A stretch of 30,058 nucleotides of DNA, from contig JBKEBQ010000057.1 in assembly GCA_047973225.1 (NCBI GenBank), positions 1-30,058 of the forward strand, in the 5' to 3' direction. The notes beneath the pieces were generated by a model that saw only the letters and a program-made list of their open reading frames with translations, ran no database searches and was not told the DNA's origin. This document shows, in pieces, positions 14,712 to 22,917 of this stretch. Origin of the DNA: JBKEBQ01 sp047973225 (GTDB lineage: Bacteria; Bacillota_I; Bacilli_A; Erysipelotrichales; Erysipelotrichaceae). Each line of letters opens with the position of its first letter. Position 1 is the first letter of the stretch. Both the position numbers and the translations under genes were made by a program.

Positions 14712-15986
14712 TTATTTTGCATCTTTTTTCAATAGTTCTACAATGTTTTGGGAAGTGTGCAATTGTTTTTGTGTATCACAAACTTCTTTTAAAACTCTAT
14801 GTCGTTTTTTCTTTAACGGATCCATTCCTTGCGCCAATTGTTCTACGTATCGTTTAATATCATCAAAATCATCAGCGATATAACTAACATCTAAAATTTT
14901 TTGAAGTGTAGCGGTTGCTTCTATATGTGAGCGACAATAAATCAGTGGTTTATCCATCATAAAATATTCAATAATAATCGATGAAAAATCCGTAATTAAT
15001 ACATCTGCACACCACATGGTTGCCTGATAATCGCTTTGTTGATCAAGAAATAATCGTTCGTGTTCAAATTGTTGTTTGTACTCTTCTACTTCAACTTCAC
15101 TCATAAGTCCACTATCGATAAAATTAGCAAATGCCAATGGATGCGGTCGTACTACTAAACTAAGATTATCATCTCTTTGTACATGATGCAATACTGCATC
15201 TTTATATTTAAAAAAGTTCGATTTTCCTTGCTTTTCATCAATCGTCCATCTCGGTGTCCACATAATTTTTAATGTTTTATCATGTTCTTTCCAATACAAA
15301 CACTTCTTTACTTTTTGTTCCAATACGTTTTGTAAACTTGGATATCCTGTATACACTGACTTTCGCAATTGGAAAAAATGGGAGAAACGAAAACGATTTT
15401 TGTTGTAGTTTTCAAAATCTTTATTTTCAGCAAAATAGAAATATAAGTTTGTAAAAAACCGCAAATGAAAAGCATTGCGCATTAATGTTTTTCCCAATAA
15501 ATATCCATATGGGATATAACACGTTTTTATGTATTTGATTACATCACAACTTTTGTAGCCCTTGGGCATCAAAGCATCATATGGACGTGGATAAAAAAGA
15601 TAATCTAATTTTAAGGTCGCTATGTCCACCCACCCGGTTTCCGTATTAGTTTTAACGGCATCGAAATGGTTTTCTTTTAAAAACGTATACGCATGATTTT
15701 CCATGCTTTTATAGACTGGCAATTGCGATTCAAATTTATAATCTGGAATCGCCAACAAAACTACCTCAAACGCCGCATCTTGAGATAGTTCTTCATAAAG
15801 TCGTGCTGTTTTTCCCCACAGTGATGGAAGTTGCACCATAATTCCTACTCTAATTTTTGTTTTTGTTTTCTTTTTTTTACGTAGTTTGATCAACAAAAAA
15901 AACGATACTATTTTCTTTGGCACATACATGCTTCGATATAAACATTCATTTATAATCTGATTTTTTCGTAATTTTTCTTTTAGCAT
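14712..15986 (-). CDS. CDP-glycerol glycerophosphotransferase family protein (TagF/TarL-like)
   Basis: Members of this family polymerise or attach glycerol- or ribitol-phosphate from a CDP donor at the inner membrane face. The 424 residues carry a basic N-terminal stretch (LIKLRKKKKTKTKIRVGIM), then TCYIPYGYLLGK. In the C-terminal GT-B half come IMWTPRW, LVVRPHPLAF (phosphate-binding His) and VLITDFSSIIIEYFMMDKPL, the family signature around residues 335-355. The start ATG 15986 has only a weak GAGA site. The gene is 14 bases upstream of the broken cytidylyltransferase and 56 bases after rfbD. It looks intact, so it would need a CDP-polyol supplied from elsewhere in the genome. Confidence 0.85.
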   Translation of the reverse strand: MLKEKLRKNQIINECLYRSMYVPKKIVSFFLLIKLRKKKKTKTKIRVGIMVQLPSLWGKTARLYEELSQDAAFEVVLLAIPDYKFESQLPVYKSMENHAYTFLKENHFDAVKTNTETGWVDIATLKLDYLFYPRPYDALMPKGYKSCDVIKYIKTCYIPYGYLLGKTLMRNAFHLRFFTNLYFYFAENKDFENYNKNRFRFSHFFQLRKSVYTGYPSLQNVLEQKVKKCLYWKEHDKTLKIMWTPRWTIDEKQGKSNFFKYKDAVLHHVQRDDNLSLVVRPHPLAFANFIDSGLMSEVEVEEYKQQFEHERLFLDQQSDYQATMWCADVLITDFSSIIIEYFMMDKPLIYCRSHIEATATLQKILDVSYIADDFDDIKRYVEQLAQGMDPLKKKRHRVLKEVCDTQKQLHTSQNIVELLKKDAK

Positions 15987-16042
15987 ATCGTTTCTCTTAT
16001 TTCCTTTCTACTTTCTACGTTGTATAGATAATCATGTTAATT

Positions 16043-16891
16043 TTATTTATCGTTTTTTAGAGCATCTAAATAGTGTGTTAGTGCATCTTGCCACTGAGGA
16101 AGTCGTTTAAACCCATGCTTATCTAACTCTTTTTTACTCATCCGTGAATTTTTTGGTCGTTTTGCCTTTACTGGATACACACTACTATCTACAGGTGTGA
16201 CTTGAACCTTTACATTTGCTTGCTTGAAAATTTCACACGCAAATGTATACCAACTACAAAAACCTTCATTGCTGGCATGATAAGTTCCATACTGCTCGCT
16301 AACCAGCATGTCCATGGCTAACTTCGCTAAATCAAAGGTATACGTTGGAGAACCGATTTGATCATCCACAACACGCAAAGAATCATGCTCATTCGCTAGC
16401 CGCAACATCGTCTTAACAAAATTATTTCCATTCACACCAAACACCCAAGAAATACGAATAATGAAATGCTTCGCAAGGGATTCCACTGCCAACTCTCCCT
16501 CATATTTACTCTGTCCATAAACATTCAAAGGATCGCGCTTGTCATACGCATTCCAAGGTTTATCGCCTTCACCATCAAATACATAATCGGTAGAAAAATA
16601 CATCAAGGGAATATCCAAGGTTTCACATACACTCGTAATATTAGCCGTTCCCTCAACATTGACTTTATGGCACAAAGCAACATTTTCCTCTGCATGATCA
16701 ACAGCAGTATACGCAGCACAATGAACAACCGCCGCAAAATTCCCCATAACAAGCACATCTTGTACTTGCTGCTTGTTTGTGATATCCATTTCCGCAACAT
16801 CAACCCCAATCGCATCAATACCTCTACGCATCGCTTCTTTTACAATATCATAACCCAATTGCCCTTTGTATCCTGTAACTAATATTTTCAT
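16043..16891 (-). CDS. rfbD: dTDP-4-dehydrorhamnose reductase
   Basis: This is the last step of dTDP-L-rhamnose synthesis, NAD(P)H reduction of dTDP-4-keto-L-rhamnose. The 282 residues start with the Rossmann motif MKILVTGYKGQLGYD. AAYTAVDHAEE, MYFSTDYVFDG (catalytic Thr/Asp region), NVYGQSKYEGE (Tyr-xxx-Lys) and IRISWVFG are as in RmlD. Length is normal. The start ATG 16891 is preceded by GAGGAGAACGA. It follows the GT4 gene by 12 bases and is separated from rfbA/rfbC/rfbB by two glycosyltransferase genes, so the rhamnose set is split but complete. Confidence 0.95.
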   Translation of the reverse strand: MKILVTGYKGQLGYDIVKEAMRRGIDAIGVDVAEMDITNKQQVQDVLVMGNFAAVVHCAAYTAVDHAEENVALCHKVNVEGTANITSVCETLDIPLMYFSTDYVFDGEGDKPWNAYDKRDPLNVYGQSKYEGELAVESLAKHFIIRISWVFGVNGNNFVKTMLRLANEHDSLRVVDDQIGSPTYTFDLAKLAMDMLVSEQYGTYHASNEGFCSWYTFACEIFKQANVKVQVTPVDSSVYPVKAKRPKNSRMSKKELDKHGFKRLPQWQDALTHYLDALKNDK

Positions 16892-16903
16892 TCGTTCTCC
16901 TCA

Positions 16904-18037
16904 TTATTCTTCTGTTTTTTTGTAAGTATTCAAAAAAAATTTCCATCTTTTTTTGGCTTCAGTTTCTGAGAAACGTTCAAAATCTTGATATGCATTTCTA
17001 GACATATATTCTAATACGGAATCATTGTTTAGTAAATGTAAAATTCTTTTTTCCATATCACAATTTTCTTCTACAATATACCCGTCAACGCCTTCATGTA
17101 TAACTTCACTTACACCACCTCCCCAATGAGATGATACCGCAGGGATTCCATTTGCTTTCGCTTCAATAATACACAGTGGAAACCCTTCATAAACAGAGGT
17201 AATCAAACATAATTTATAATTCGCATATATGTTTTTGTTTGACGTATACCCCATCAAATATACAGTTTCTGCTAAATCCCACTTCTGTATTCGCTCTTGA
17301 AGTTCATCATATAAACTTCCTTCTCCATAAATATCTAAACGAATATCTGGCTTCTCTTCTTTCAGCTTTTGCATTATTTCTAGCATTCTAAATAAATTTT
17401 TTTCTTTTTCTAAGCGCCCAACAAACAACAATTTATTTACTTTTTTTTCGATATTGAAATTGGGTTTTATTCCCGCTTTATTAATAAAATTATACATATA
17501 ATCTGCGCGCATGATCTTGTTTGCCTTATGCGCATCTGCTTGTGTGCGAAATAATGTCAATGTTGGTTTTCGCATCATTTGTATTTGTAATTTTGCCATG
17601 ATATTTCCATTCCAAAAGTAATCAAATTTTGTGTGAATTTCTAAAATAAATTTATTTTTTTTAGAAATGAAAATAGCCGATGATGGTGCACTAGCGATTA
17701 CTTTATCATTTCCTACCAGATTATGTACTTTTCTTCTTGCAAAAGGAATCGAAAAGAAATAGTAAGCCATACTGTATATATTGAATAAAATCGATACTCC
17801 CTTTTTATTTTTATTATTCATAAAAAGCCGATGAAAGCGAATGTTAATTTTTGATTTTCGTATTACGTGAAGTTTATGTTCCTTAAAAACTTCTTCAATC
17901 TTTTTGACATTAAAAATGCTAATCAATTCTATGTCATACTCATCTTTTAACAAAAGCACTGCATGTTGATACATAACAAACAGTCCACTCCATGAAGAAT
18001 CTGGGAGTTGATCGAAAACAAGATATAATTTTTCCAT
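16904..18037 (-). CDS. Glycosyltransferase family 4
   Basis: A retaining GT-B enzyme expected to add a hexose or related sugar to a lipid-linked glycan. It has 377 residues: an N-terminal acceptor domain, then KLLFVGRLEKEKNLFRMLEI (~205-225), RLDIYGEGSLYDELQ and VYLMGYTSNKNIYANYKLCL. The donor-site signature SVYEGFPLCIIEAKANGIPAV carries the two Glu of the E-x7-E motif. The frame opens at 18076, but there AGG abuts the ATG. ATG 18037 has AAAGGCGG five bases upstream and starts MEKLYLVFDQLP, so it is preferred. It follows a 220-base gap containing a structured element (18182-18251). Sugar specificity cannot be read. Confidence 0.88.
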   Translation of the reverse strand: MEKLYLVFDQLPDSSWSGLFVMYQHAVLLLKDEYDIELISIFNVKKIEEVFKEHKLHVIRKSKINIRFHRLFMNNKNKKGVSILFNIYSMAYYFFSIPFARRKVHNLVGNDKVIASAPSSAIFISKKNKFILEIHTKFDYFWNGNIMAKLQIQMMRKPTLTLFRTQADAHKANKIMRADYMYNFINKAGIKPNFNIEKKVNKLLFVGRLEKEKNLFRMLEIMQKLKEEKPDIRLDIYGEGSLYDELQERIQKWDLAETVYLMGYTSNKNIYANYKLCLITSVYEGFPLCIIEAKANGIPAVSSHWGGGVSEVIHEGVDGYIVEENCDMEKRILHLLNNDSVLEYMSRNAYQDFERFSETEAKKRWKFFLNTYKKTEE

Positions 18038-18181
18038 TGGTTCCGCCTTTCCTGTGCTGCTTATCGCATACGACATCCTATAAAAATATTTCTCAGCTTC
18101 AAAAAGATTGTATTATTTCATCCACATTTTTTCACTTTTAAACGCAAAAACTGTGAATTCTATAATAAAAAAGAAAACAGC

Positions 18182-18251
18182 ATACGATATGTTCTTATTA
18201 TTTGGCTGCAACCTCACAAAGCTACACAATAAAACTTTGTATGTATCGTAT
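18182..18251 (-). promoter_or_regulatory. Multi-hairpin intergenic element (possible attenuator)
   Basis: An outer 8-bp stem ATACGATA/TATCGTAT (18244-18251 with 18182-18189) encloses a hairpin ACAAAG/CTTTGT (18235-18240 with 18216-18221) and a small hairpin GGTTGCAGCC (18213-18204). Minus-strand sequence just downstream is U-rich (GCTGTTTTCTTTTTTATTATAG). It lies right after the stop of the upstream GT2 gene and before the GT4 gene, so it could be a partial terminator or a folded leader. Confidence 0.4.
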
Positions 18252-18260
18252 TTTTCCCAT

Positions 18261-19145
18261 TTACACATTGTACTTATTGATGAGTTGATTAAAAAGTAAA
18301 AGAAACATTACATCGGGATATGCAAATTCTAAGAAGCTCATCTCTTTTTTACCTTGCTCATATTTCTTAATCCTATATCGTACAACTCTTCGGGAAAAAA
18401 AATTTAACATCGCATGTTTTTCGATATTTTTAAACATGATATATATATCTTTTTTTAACGCTGGATGAATTTCTCCTGTAGAAACACCTCCTGTATCATG
18501 ATAGATAAAATCTTTATCTATATAGGCAACATCTACATTTTTCTCTAATAAATTTATATAATATGGAGTATCTTCCATCAAGCGATACTGCTCATCAAAT
18601 AATCCATACGTTTGAAAAACCTCTTTCTTATAATATGTACAAGCGCCACTGATCAAACCTGCATATCTGTATAGATATTGCAATTTTTCCAAAATGCTTT
18701 TATGCAAGATGCGCATATGTTTTTTTGATGGAAAGGATATTCGCTTTACAGCGCTCATCATAACCGTCCGTCTTCCTGTGATAACAAGTGCATTGGTTTC
18801 ATTAAATCCAATATGTACATTCTCTAAAACACGTTCATCATAAAATTTATCACCACAAGATAAAGGCACGATATATTCACCAGATGCTTTTTTTATAAGT
18901 TCATTAAAATGGCGAACTGTTCCTTTATTTTCAACGTTATGATTGGAAATAACTCTTTCCACTTTTTGTTTACAGTACGATAATAGTTCTTGTCTCTCCA
19001 GCGCATTATAAGCATCTGAACCATCATCACTAATAATAATTTCAATCGGATCATATACTTGTTTCAGGATCGATTCCACTGTTTCTTTTAATAAAGACTC
19101 GTTATTATAACACATAACAATCACACTTATTAATGGTTTTTTCAT
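18261..19145 (-). CDS. Glycosyltransferase family 2
   Basis: A GT-A fold enzyme of 294 residues. It opens MKKPLISVIVMCYNNESLL and has IIISDDGSD around residues 36-44 (first nucleotide-binding Asp) and GEYIVPLSCGDKFYD near 90-105, where the usual DxD appears as SCGD, a common variant. LMEDTPYYINLLE (ED catalytic base region) lies near 190. A C-terminal ~60-residue hydrophobic/amphipathic part suggests membrane association. The start ATG 19145 follows GGGAGAATGACTTC. It lies 181 bases after rfbB, with the terminator at 19308-19335 between. Donor and acceptor are unknown. Confidence 0.88.
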   Translation of the reverse strand: MKKPLISVIVMCYNNESLLKETVESILKQVYDPIEIIISDDGSDAYNALERQELLSYCKQKVERVISNHNVENKGTVRHFNELIKKASGEYIVPLSCGDKFYDERVLENVHIGFNETNALVITGRRTVMMSAVKRISFPSKKHMRILHKSILEKLQYLYRYAGLISGACTYYKKEVFQTYGLFDEQYRLMEDTPYYINLLEKNVDVAYIDKDFIYHDTGGVSTGEIHPALKKDIYIMFKNIEKHAMLNFFSRRVVRYRIKKYEQGKKEMSFLEFAYPDVMFLLLFNQLINKYNV

Positions 19146-19307
19146 GAAGTCATTCTCCCTTTTTCTTTTGTATTTGTTTACTTCTTTTTATAAAACACAA
19201 TCAAAAGCCAACATCTATATCTGTATTATTTCTTACCTACGCATCATCCATTTGATACTTTTACGCGTCTATCTAAGAAAAATATGCATTGCATATATCT
19301 AAAGTAA

Positions 19308-19335
19308 AGAATATAAGTTAAGAAACTTATATTCT
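19308..19335 (-). terminator. Hairpin at the end of rfbB
   Basis: A perfect 12-bp inverted repeat AGAATATAAGTT/AACTTATATTCT with a 4-base loop overlaps the rfbB stop codon and is followed by TTACTTT. The T-run is imperfect, so it may be a partial terminator or an mRNA-stabilising 3' end. It marks the boundary between rfbA-rfbC-rfbB and the glycosyltransferase genes. Confidence 0.6.
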
Positions 19336-20355
19336 ACCTTTTTCTTTGTACATTTTTTCAAAATAATGTTCGTATTCACCACTTAATATGTTTTGCCACC
19401 AATCTTTATGATCCAAATACCACTGGATAGTTTGTTTAATTCCCGTATCAAAATTGTATTTTGGCTTCCAGCCTAGCTCTGTTTCTAATTTGGTTGGATC
19501 AATTGCATAACGCATATCATGTCCTTTACGATCTTTTACAAACGCAATTAGACTTTCTGGCTTATCTAGTGTGCTAAGAATTGTTTTTACAACTTCTAAA
19601 TTGGTACGTTCATTATGTCCACCAACATTATAAACTTCACCATCACAGCCTTTGCGAATAATCAAATCAATCGCAACACAGTGATCATATACATGCAACC
19701 AATCTCTTACATTATCGCCATTTCCATACACGGGTAGACTTTCATCTGCTAAAGCCCGTGAAATCATCAAAGGAATTAACTTTTCTGGAAAATGATAAGG
19801 TCCATAATTATTAGAACATCTTGAAATACTAACGGGTAGACCAAAGGTGCGATGATATGCCAATACAAATAAATCTGCACTGGCTTTTGCGCTAGAATAT
19901 GGGCTTGATGTATGGAGTGGTGTTGTTTCCGTGAAGAATAAATCTGGGCGATCTAATGGTAAATCCCCATATACTTCATCGGTTGATACTTGATGAAAAC
20001 GCTCAATTCCATAGGTATTACAAGCGTCTAGTAAAGTTGTTGTGCCAATCACATTCGTTTTTACAAACACTTCAGGATCTTCAATACTACGGTCTACATG
20101 CGATTCTGCCGCAAAGTTTACCACCACATCAAATTTTTCTTTTTCAAATAAATCAAAAATAAATGCGCGATCCGCAATATCTCCTCTCACAAACTTGTAA
20201 TTGCTAGCATTCTCTACCGATTTACAAGTTTCAAGATTTCCTGCATACGTCAACTTGTCCAAATTCACAATCATGTCACCGGGATATTTATCCACCATAT
20301 AATGCACAAAATTACCACCAATAAACCCTGCTCCACCTGTTACTAAAATTTTCAT
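19327..20355 (-). CDS. rfbB: dTDP-glucose 4,6-dehydratase
   Basis: It converts dTDP-glucose into dTDP-4-keto-6-deoxyglucose, the shared precursor of rhamnose and of 3-amino-3,6-dideoxyhexoses. The 342 residues begin MKILVTGGAGFIGGNFVHYM and have the DKLTYAGNLE segment, AAESHVDRSI, STDEVYGDLP (active-site Asp/Glu) and SPYSSAKASADL (Tyr-xxx-Lys). The NNYGPYHFPEKLIP signature and RDWLHVYDHC follow. The frame extends to 20400, but ATG 20355 has AAGGAGGAGCATAAA directly upstream, so it is the start. That ribosome-binding site lies in the final codons of rfbC (EGGA), and the two genes are 1 base apart, so they are probably translationally coupled. Confidence 0.96.
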   Translation of the reverse strand: MKILVTGGAGFIGGNFVHYMVDKYPGDMIVNLDKLTYAGNLETCKSVENASNYKFVRGDIADRAFIFDLFEKEKFDVVVNFAAESHVDRSIEDPEVFVKTNVIGTTTLLDACNTYGIERFHQVSTDEVYGDLPLDRPDLFFTETTPLHTSSPYSSAKASADLFVLAYHRTFGLPVSISRCSNNYGPYHFPEKLIPLMISRALADESLPVYGNGDNVRDWLHVYDHCVAIDLIIRKGCDGEVYNVGGHNERTNLEVVKTILSTLDKPESLIAFVKDRKGHDMRYAIDPTKLETELGWKPKYNFDTGIKQTIQWYLDHKDWWQNILSGEYEHYFEKMYKEKGRI

Positions 20356-20356
20356 T

Positions 20357-20932
20357 TTATGCTCCTCCTTCATATACAAAATTACAATCACTATCGTCAA
20401 GCAATGGTCCGCTTGTATCTTTTTCGCTTAAGATGGGATCAATGCCATTTAATAAACTCCCCCAGTCAACACCAATACTTGGATCATCATAGCGAATACC
20501 TCGATCACACGCTTTAGCGTAAACATTATCAACTTTATATTGAAATTCAACATCATCACTCAAACATAAAAAACCATGGGCAAAGCCTTGTGGTATATAA
20601 AACATTTTTTTGTTTTCTGCGCTCAATTCAACGCTTACCCACTTTTTATACGTAGGACTTCCCTTTCGAATGTCTACTGCAACATCAATAACTCTTCCTT
20701 TTGTACAACGCACCAACTTCGCTTGTGCATAAGGATTGTTTTGAAAATGCAACCCTCTCAATGTTCCTTTCTTTTGTGACATGGAATGATTGTCTTGCAC
20801 AAATACAGTATCAATCCCTACGTCCGCAAATGTATTTGCAGAGTAGGTTTCCATAAACCAACCACGTTCATCACCAAAACAATCTGGCTCAATGATCACT
20901 ACACCAGAAATGTCAGTTTTTACAACATTCAT
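20357..20932 (-). CDS. rfbC: dTDP-4-dehydrorhamnose 3,5-epimerase
   Basis: It epimerises C3 and C5 of dTDP-4-keto-6-deoxyglucose on the way to dTDP-L-rhamnose. The 191-residue cupin has DERGWFMETY, FVQDNHSMSQKKGTLRGLHF (catalytic His in RGLHF), KLVRCTKGRVIDVAVDIRKG, YIPQGFAHGFLCLSD and FQYKVDNVY (catalytic Tyr). Length is normal. Its ATG overlaps the rfbA stop codon by 4 bases (ATGA), a sign of coupling. Order in transcription is rfbA, rfbC, rfbB. Confidence 0.96.
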   Translation of the reverse strand: MNVVKTDISGVVIIEPDCFGDERGWFMETYSANTFADVGIDTVFVQDNHSMSQKKGTLRGLHFQNNPYAQAKLVRCTKGRVIDVAVDIRKGSPTYKKWVSVELSAENKKMFYIPQGFAHGFLCLSDDVEFQYKVDNVYAKACDRGIRYDDPSIGVDWGSLLNGIDPILSEKDTSGPLLDDSDCNFVYEGGA

Positions 20933-21822
20933 TTACATACTCCTTTGTCTATAAATTTTTGATCAATTATTTTTTTCAAGTATGCCCCATACTGATTTTT
21001 CTTATATATTTCATACGCAGCTTTTAACTGTTGTTCATCAATCCAACCATTGTTAAATGAAATTTCTTCTAAACAAGCAATTTTTCGATTTTGATGCGAT
21101 TCAATCGTATACACAAAATTTGTTGCATCAACTAATGATTCATGCGTTCCTGTATCAAGCCATGTAAAACCATTGCCCAGTAATGTAACATTCAACTCAT
21201 TGTTTTCTAAATAAATACGGTTTAAATCGGTAATCTCAAGTTCCCCTCGTGCACTTGGTTTTAAATTTTTAGCATATTCTACAACTTTATGATCATAAAA
21301 ATACAACCCTGTAACGGCATAATTTGACTTTGGTTTGTCTGGTTTTTCTTCCAATGAAACAGCAACCCCATCCTCATCAAATTCAACAACACCAAAACGT
21401 TCTGGATCTTCTACATAATATCCAAATACCGTCGCGCCACTTTCTTTATTTGCTGCAGCGCGCAAACGTTTGGTTAAGCCATGTCCGTGAAAAATATTAT
21501 CTCCCAATACCATTGCGCAGCTATCACTTCCAATAAATTCCTCGCCCAAAATAAATGCTTGCGCTAAACCATCGGGAGATGGCTGCACCTTATAACTTAA
21601 AGAAATTCCAAATTGACTACCATCCGACAATAACTCTTCAAACCTTGGTGTATCTTCGGGTGTGGATATAATTAAAATATCTTTAATGCCAGCACTCATC
21701 AAAATTGACAATGGATAATAAATCATCGGTTTATCATAAATTGGTAATAATTGTTTACTTGTTACTTTGGTAAGTGGATATAAACGTGTTCCACTCCCTC
21801 CTGCTAATACAATACCTTTCAT
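20929..21822 (-). CDS. rfbA: Glucose-1-phosphate thymidylyltransferase
   Basis: It makes dTDP-glucose from glucose-1-phosphate and dTTP, the entry point for both deoxysugar branches of the locus. The 297 residues carry MKGIVLAGGSGTRLYPLT (nucleotide loop), SKQLLPIYDKPMIYYPLS, LAQAFILGEEF, MVLGDNIFHGHG (metal Asp), EEKPDKPKSNYAVTGLYFYD and GFTWLDTGTHESL. Length is that of the RmlA family. The start ATG 21822 follows AAAAGGAGCCATT. A promoter at 21878-21906 is just upstream, so the rml genes can be transcribed on their own. Confidence 0.96.
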   Translation of the reverse strand: MKGIVLAGGSGTRLYPLTKVTSKQLLPIYDKPMIYYPLSILMSAGIKDILIISTPEDTPRFEELLSDGSQFGISLSYKVQPSPDGLAQAFILGEEFIGSDSCAMVLGDNIFHGHGLTKRLRAAANKESGATVFGYYVEDPERFGVVEFDEDGVAVSLEEKPDKPKSNYAVTGLYFYDHKVVEYAKNLKPSARGELEITDLNRIYLENNELNVTLLGNGFTWLDTGTHESLVDATNFVYTIESHQNRKIACLEEISFNNGWIDEQQLKAAYEIYKKNQYGAYLKKIIDQKFIDKGVCK

Positions 21823-21877
21823 AATGGCTCCTTTTCATATATGCATTTTTTATTTATACCTATATACATTCTTTATT

Positions 21878-21906
21878 ATTATACTATTGTAGTAGATTGA
21901 ACGCAA
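21878..21906 (-). promoter_or_regulatory. Promoter of rfbACB
   Basis: A consensus -10 TATAAT (21883-21878) lies 17 bases from a weak -35 TTGCGT (21906-21901). Transcription should begin near 21871, giving a leader of about 50 bases before rfbA. It falls in the gap after the GT2 stop at 21934. Confidence 0.6.
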
Positions 21907-21933
21907 TAAAACCCCACGATTTCATACGTCATT

Positions 21934-22851
21934 TTATTTATAAATAGAAACCATAAACAAACGAAATATTTTTTGCAAATATGTACATGAGGTAAAACAA
22001 AGTTTTACACCATTTATTATAAACTTGATAAATTGCTTATTTTGTAAGCTTTTTAACATCGCATTAAAATAAATATTGGCTTGTTTATAGCGCTTTTCTT
22101 TTGCAATGGAATAATGTTTTTTTACATACTTATGGGCATCATCAATACTAGCAACCCTTTGTTTTTTATATTCTTTGCCAATATATTTCATATATAAAAA
22201 TTGACGCAATAAGTTATTTCTAGAAATACTTTGTGTACTCATTCGATACTGTAATACCGTTTCATCAAAATTTGAAATTTTAAAGCCTTTCATGAGTGCA
22301 CGCAAGGTCAAATCATAGTCTTCGCATAATGGCATTTCACGATAGCCACCAACTTGCTCAAACAAAGCTTTACGTCCCAACCATGTCGGATGGGCAATAC
22401 ATTGATTGTATCTGACTATTTTTTTTATATTTCCAGAATTTGTGGGAATGTGCTTTATCGCATATAATGTATTTTTTTTCTCATCAATAATTTGGGTAAT
22501 ACCACCAATCAAATCATAATTATATCTTTCTATATACCTCAATTGTTTTTTTAAACGGTCTTTTAACGAAATATCATCAGCATCCATACGCCCAATATAT
22601 TCCCCTTTCGCATGCTGGAGTGCTTTGTTTAATGATTTTGTAAGCCCCATATTTTGTTCGTTGATAAAAAAGCGAATCCGCTTATCTTGCTTCGCATATG
22701 CTTCAATAATCGAGATATGTTTTGTATTATCAGGGTTGTCCAAAAGAATAATAAACTCAAAGTCTTGATAACTCTGTCTTAATATAGACTCTATTGCTTC
22801 TCGTAAAAATACTTCTGGTTCTTTATACGTAGACATAATAATTGAGATCAT
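21934..22851 (-). CDS. Glycosyltransferase family 2
   Basis: A GT-A glycosyltransferase of 305 residues: MISIIMSTYKEPEVFLREAI at the start, ILLDNPDNTKH, NMGLTKSLNKALQHAKGEYI, then GRMDADDISLKDRL (DxD metal site, ~93-106). CEDYDLTLRALMKG (ED catalytic region) follows near 178-190. A basic, partly hydrophobic C-terminus suggests peripheral membrane binding. The start at 22851 has a poor ribosome-binding site. ATG 22836 (MSTYKEP) is possible but would remove the first beta strand. It follows the second flippase by about 66 bases, with an imperfect palindrome between. The sugar is unknown. Confidence 0.88.
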   Translation of the reverse strand: MISIIMSTYKEPEVFLREAIESILRQSYQDFEFIILLDNPDNTKHISIIEAYAKQDKRIRFFINEQNMGLTKSLNKALQHAKGEYIGRMDADDISLKDRLKKQLRYIERYNYDLIGGITQIIDEKKNTLYAIKHIPTNSGNIKKIVRYNQCIAHPTWLGRKALFEQVGGYREMPLCEDYDLTLRALMKGFKISNFDETVLQYRMSTQSISRNNLLRQFLYMKYIGKEYKKQRVASIDDAHKYVKKHYSIAKEKRYKQANIYFNAMLKSLQNKQFIKFIINGVKLCFTSCTYLQKIFRLFMVSIYK

Positions 22852-22917
22852 AATCCATTACATGTGTAAGTTGTACCACCTACACTTCTCCTTTCATACT
22901 CTATTTTATAAATATCA

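Noticed and set aside
22866..22882. GGTGGTACAAC near 22870 on the minus strand, similar to a T-box core.
   Set aside because: The conserved T-box context, specifier stem and terminator are absent, and the neighbouring gene is a glycosyltransferase.
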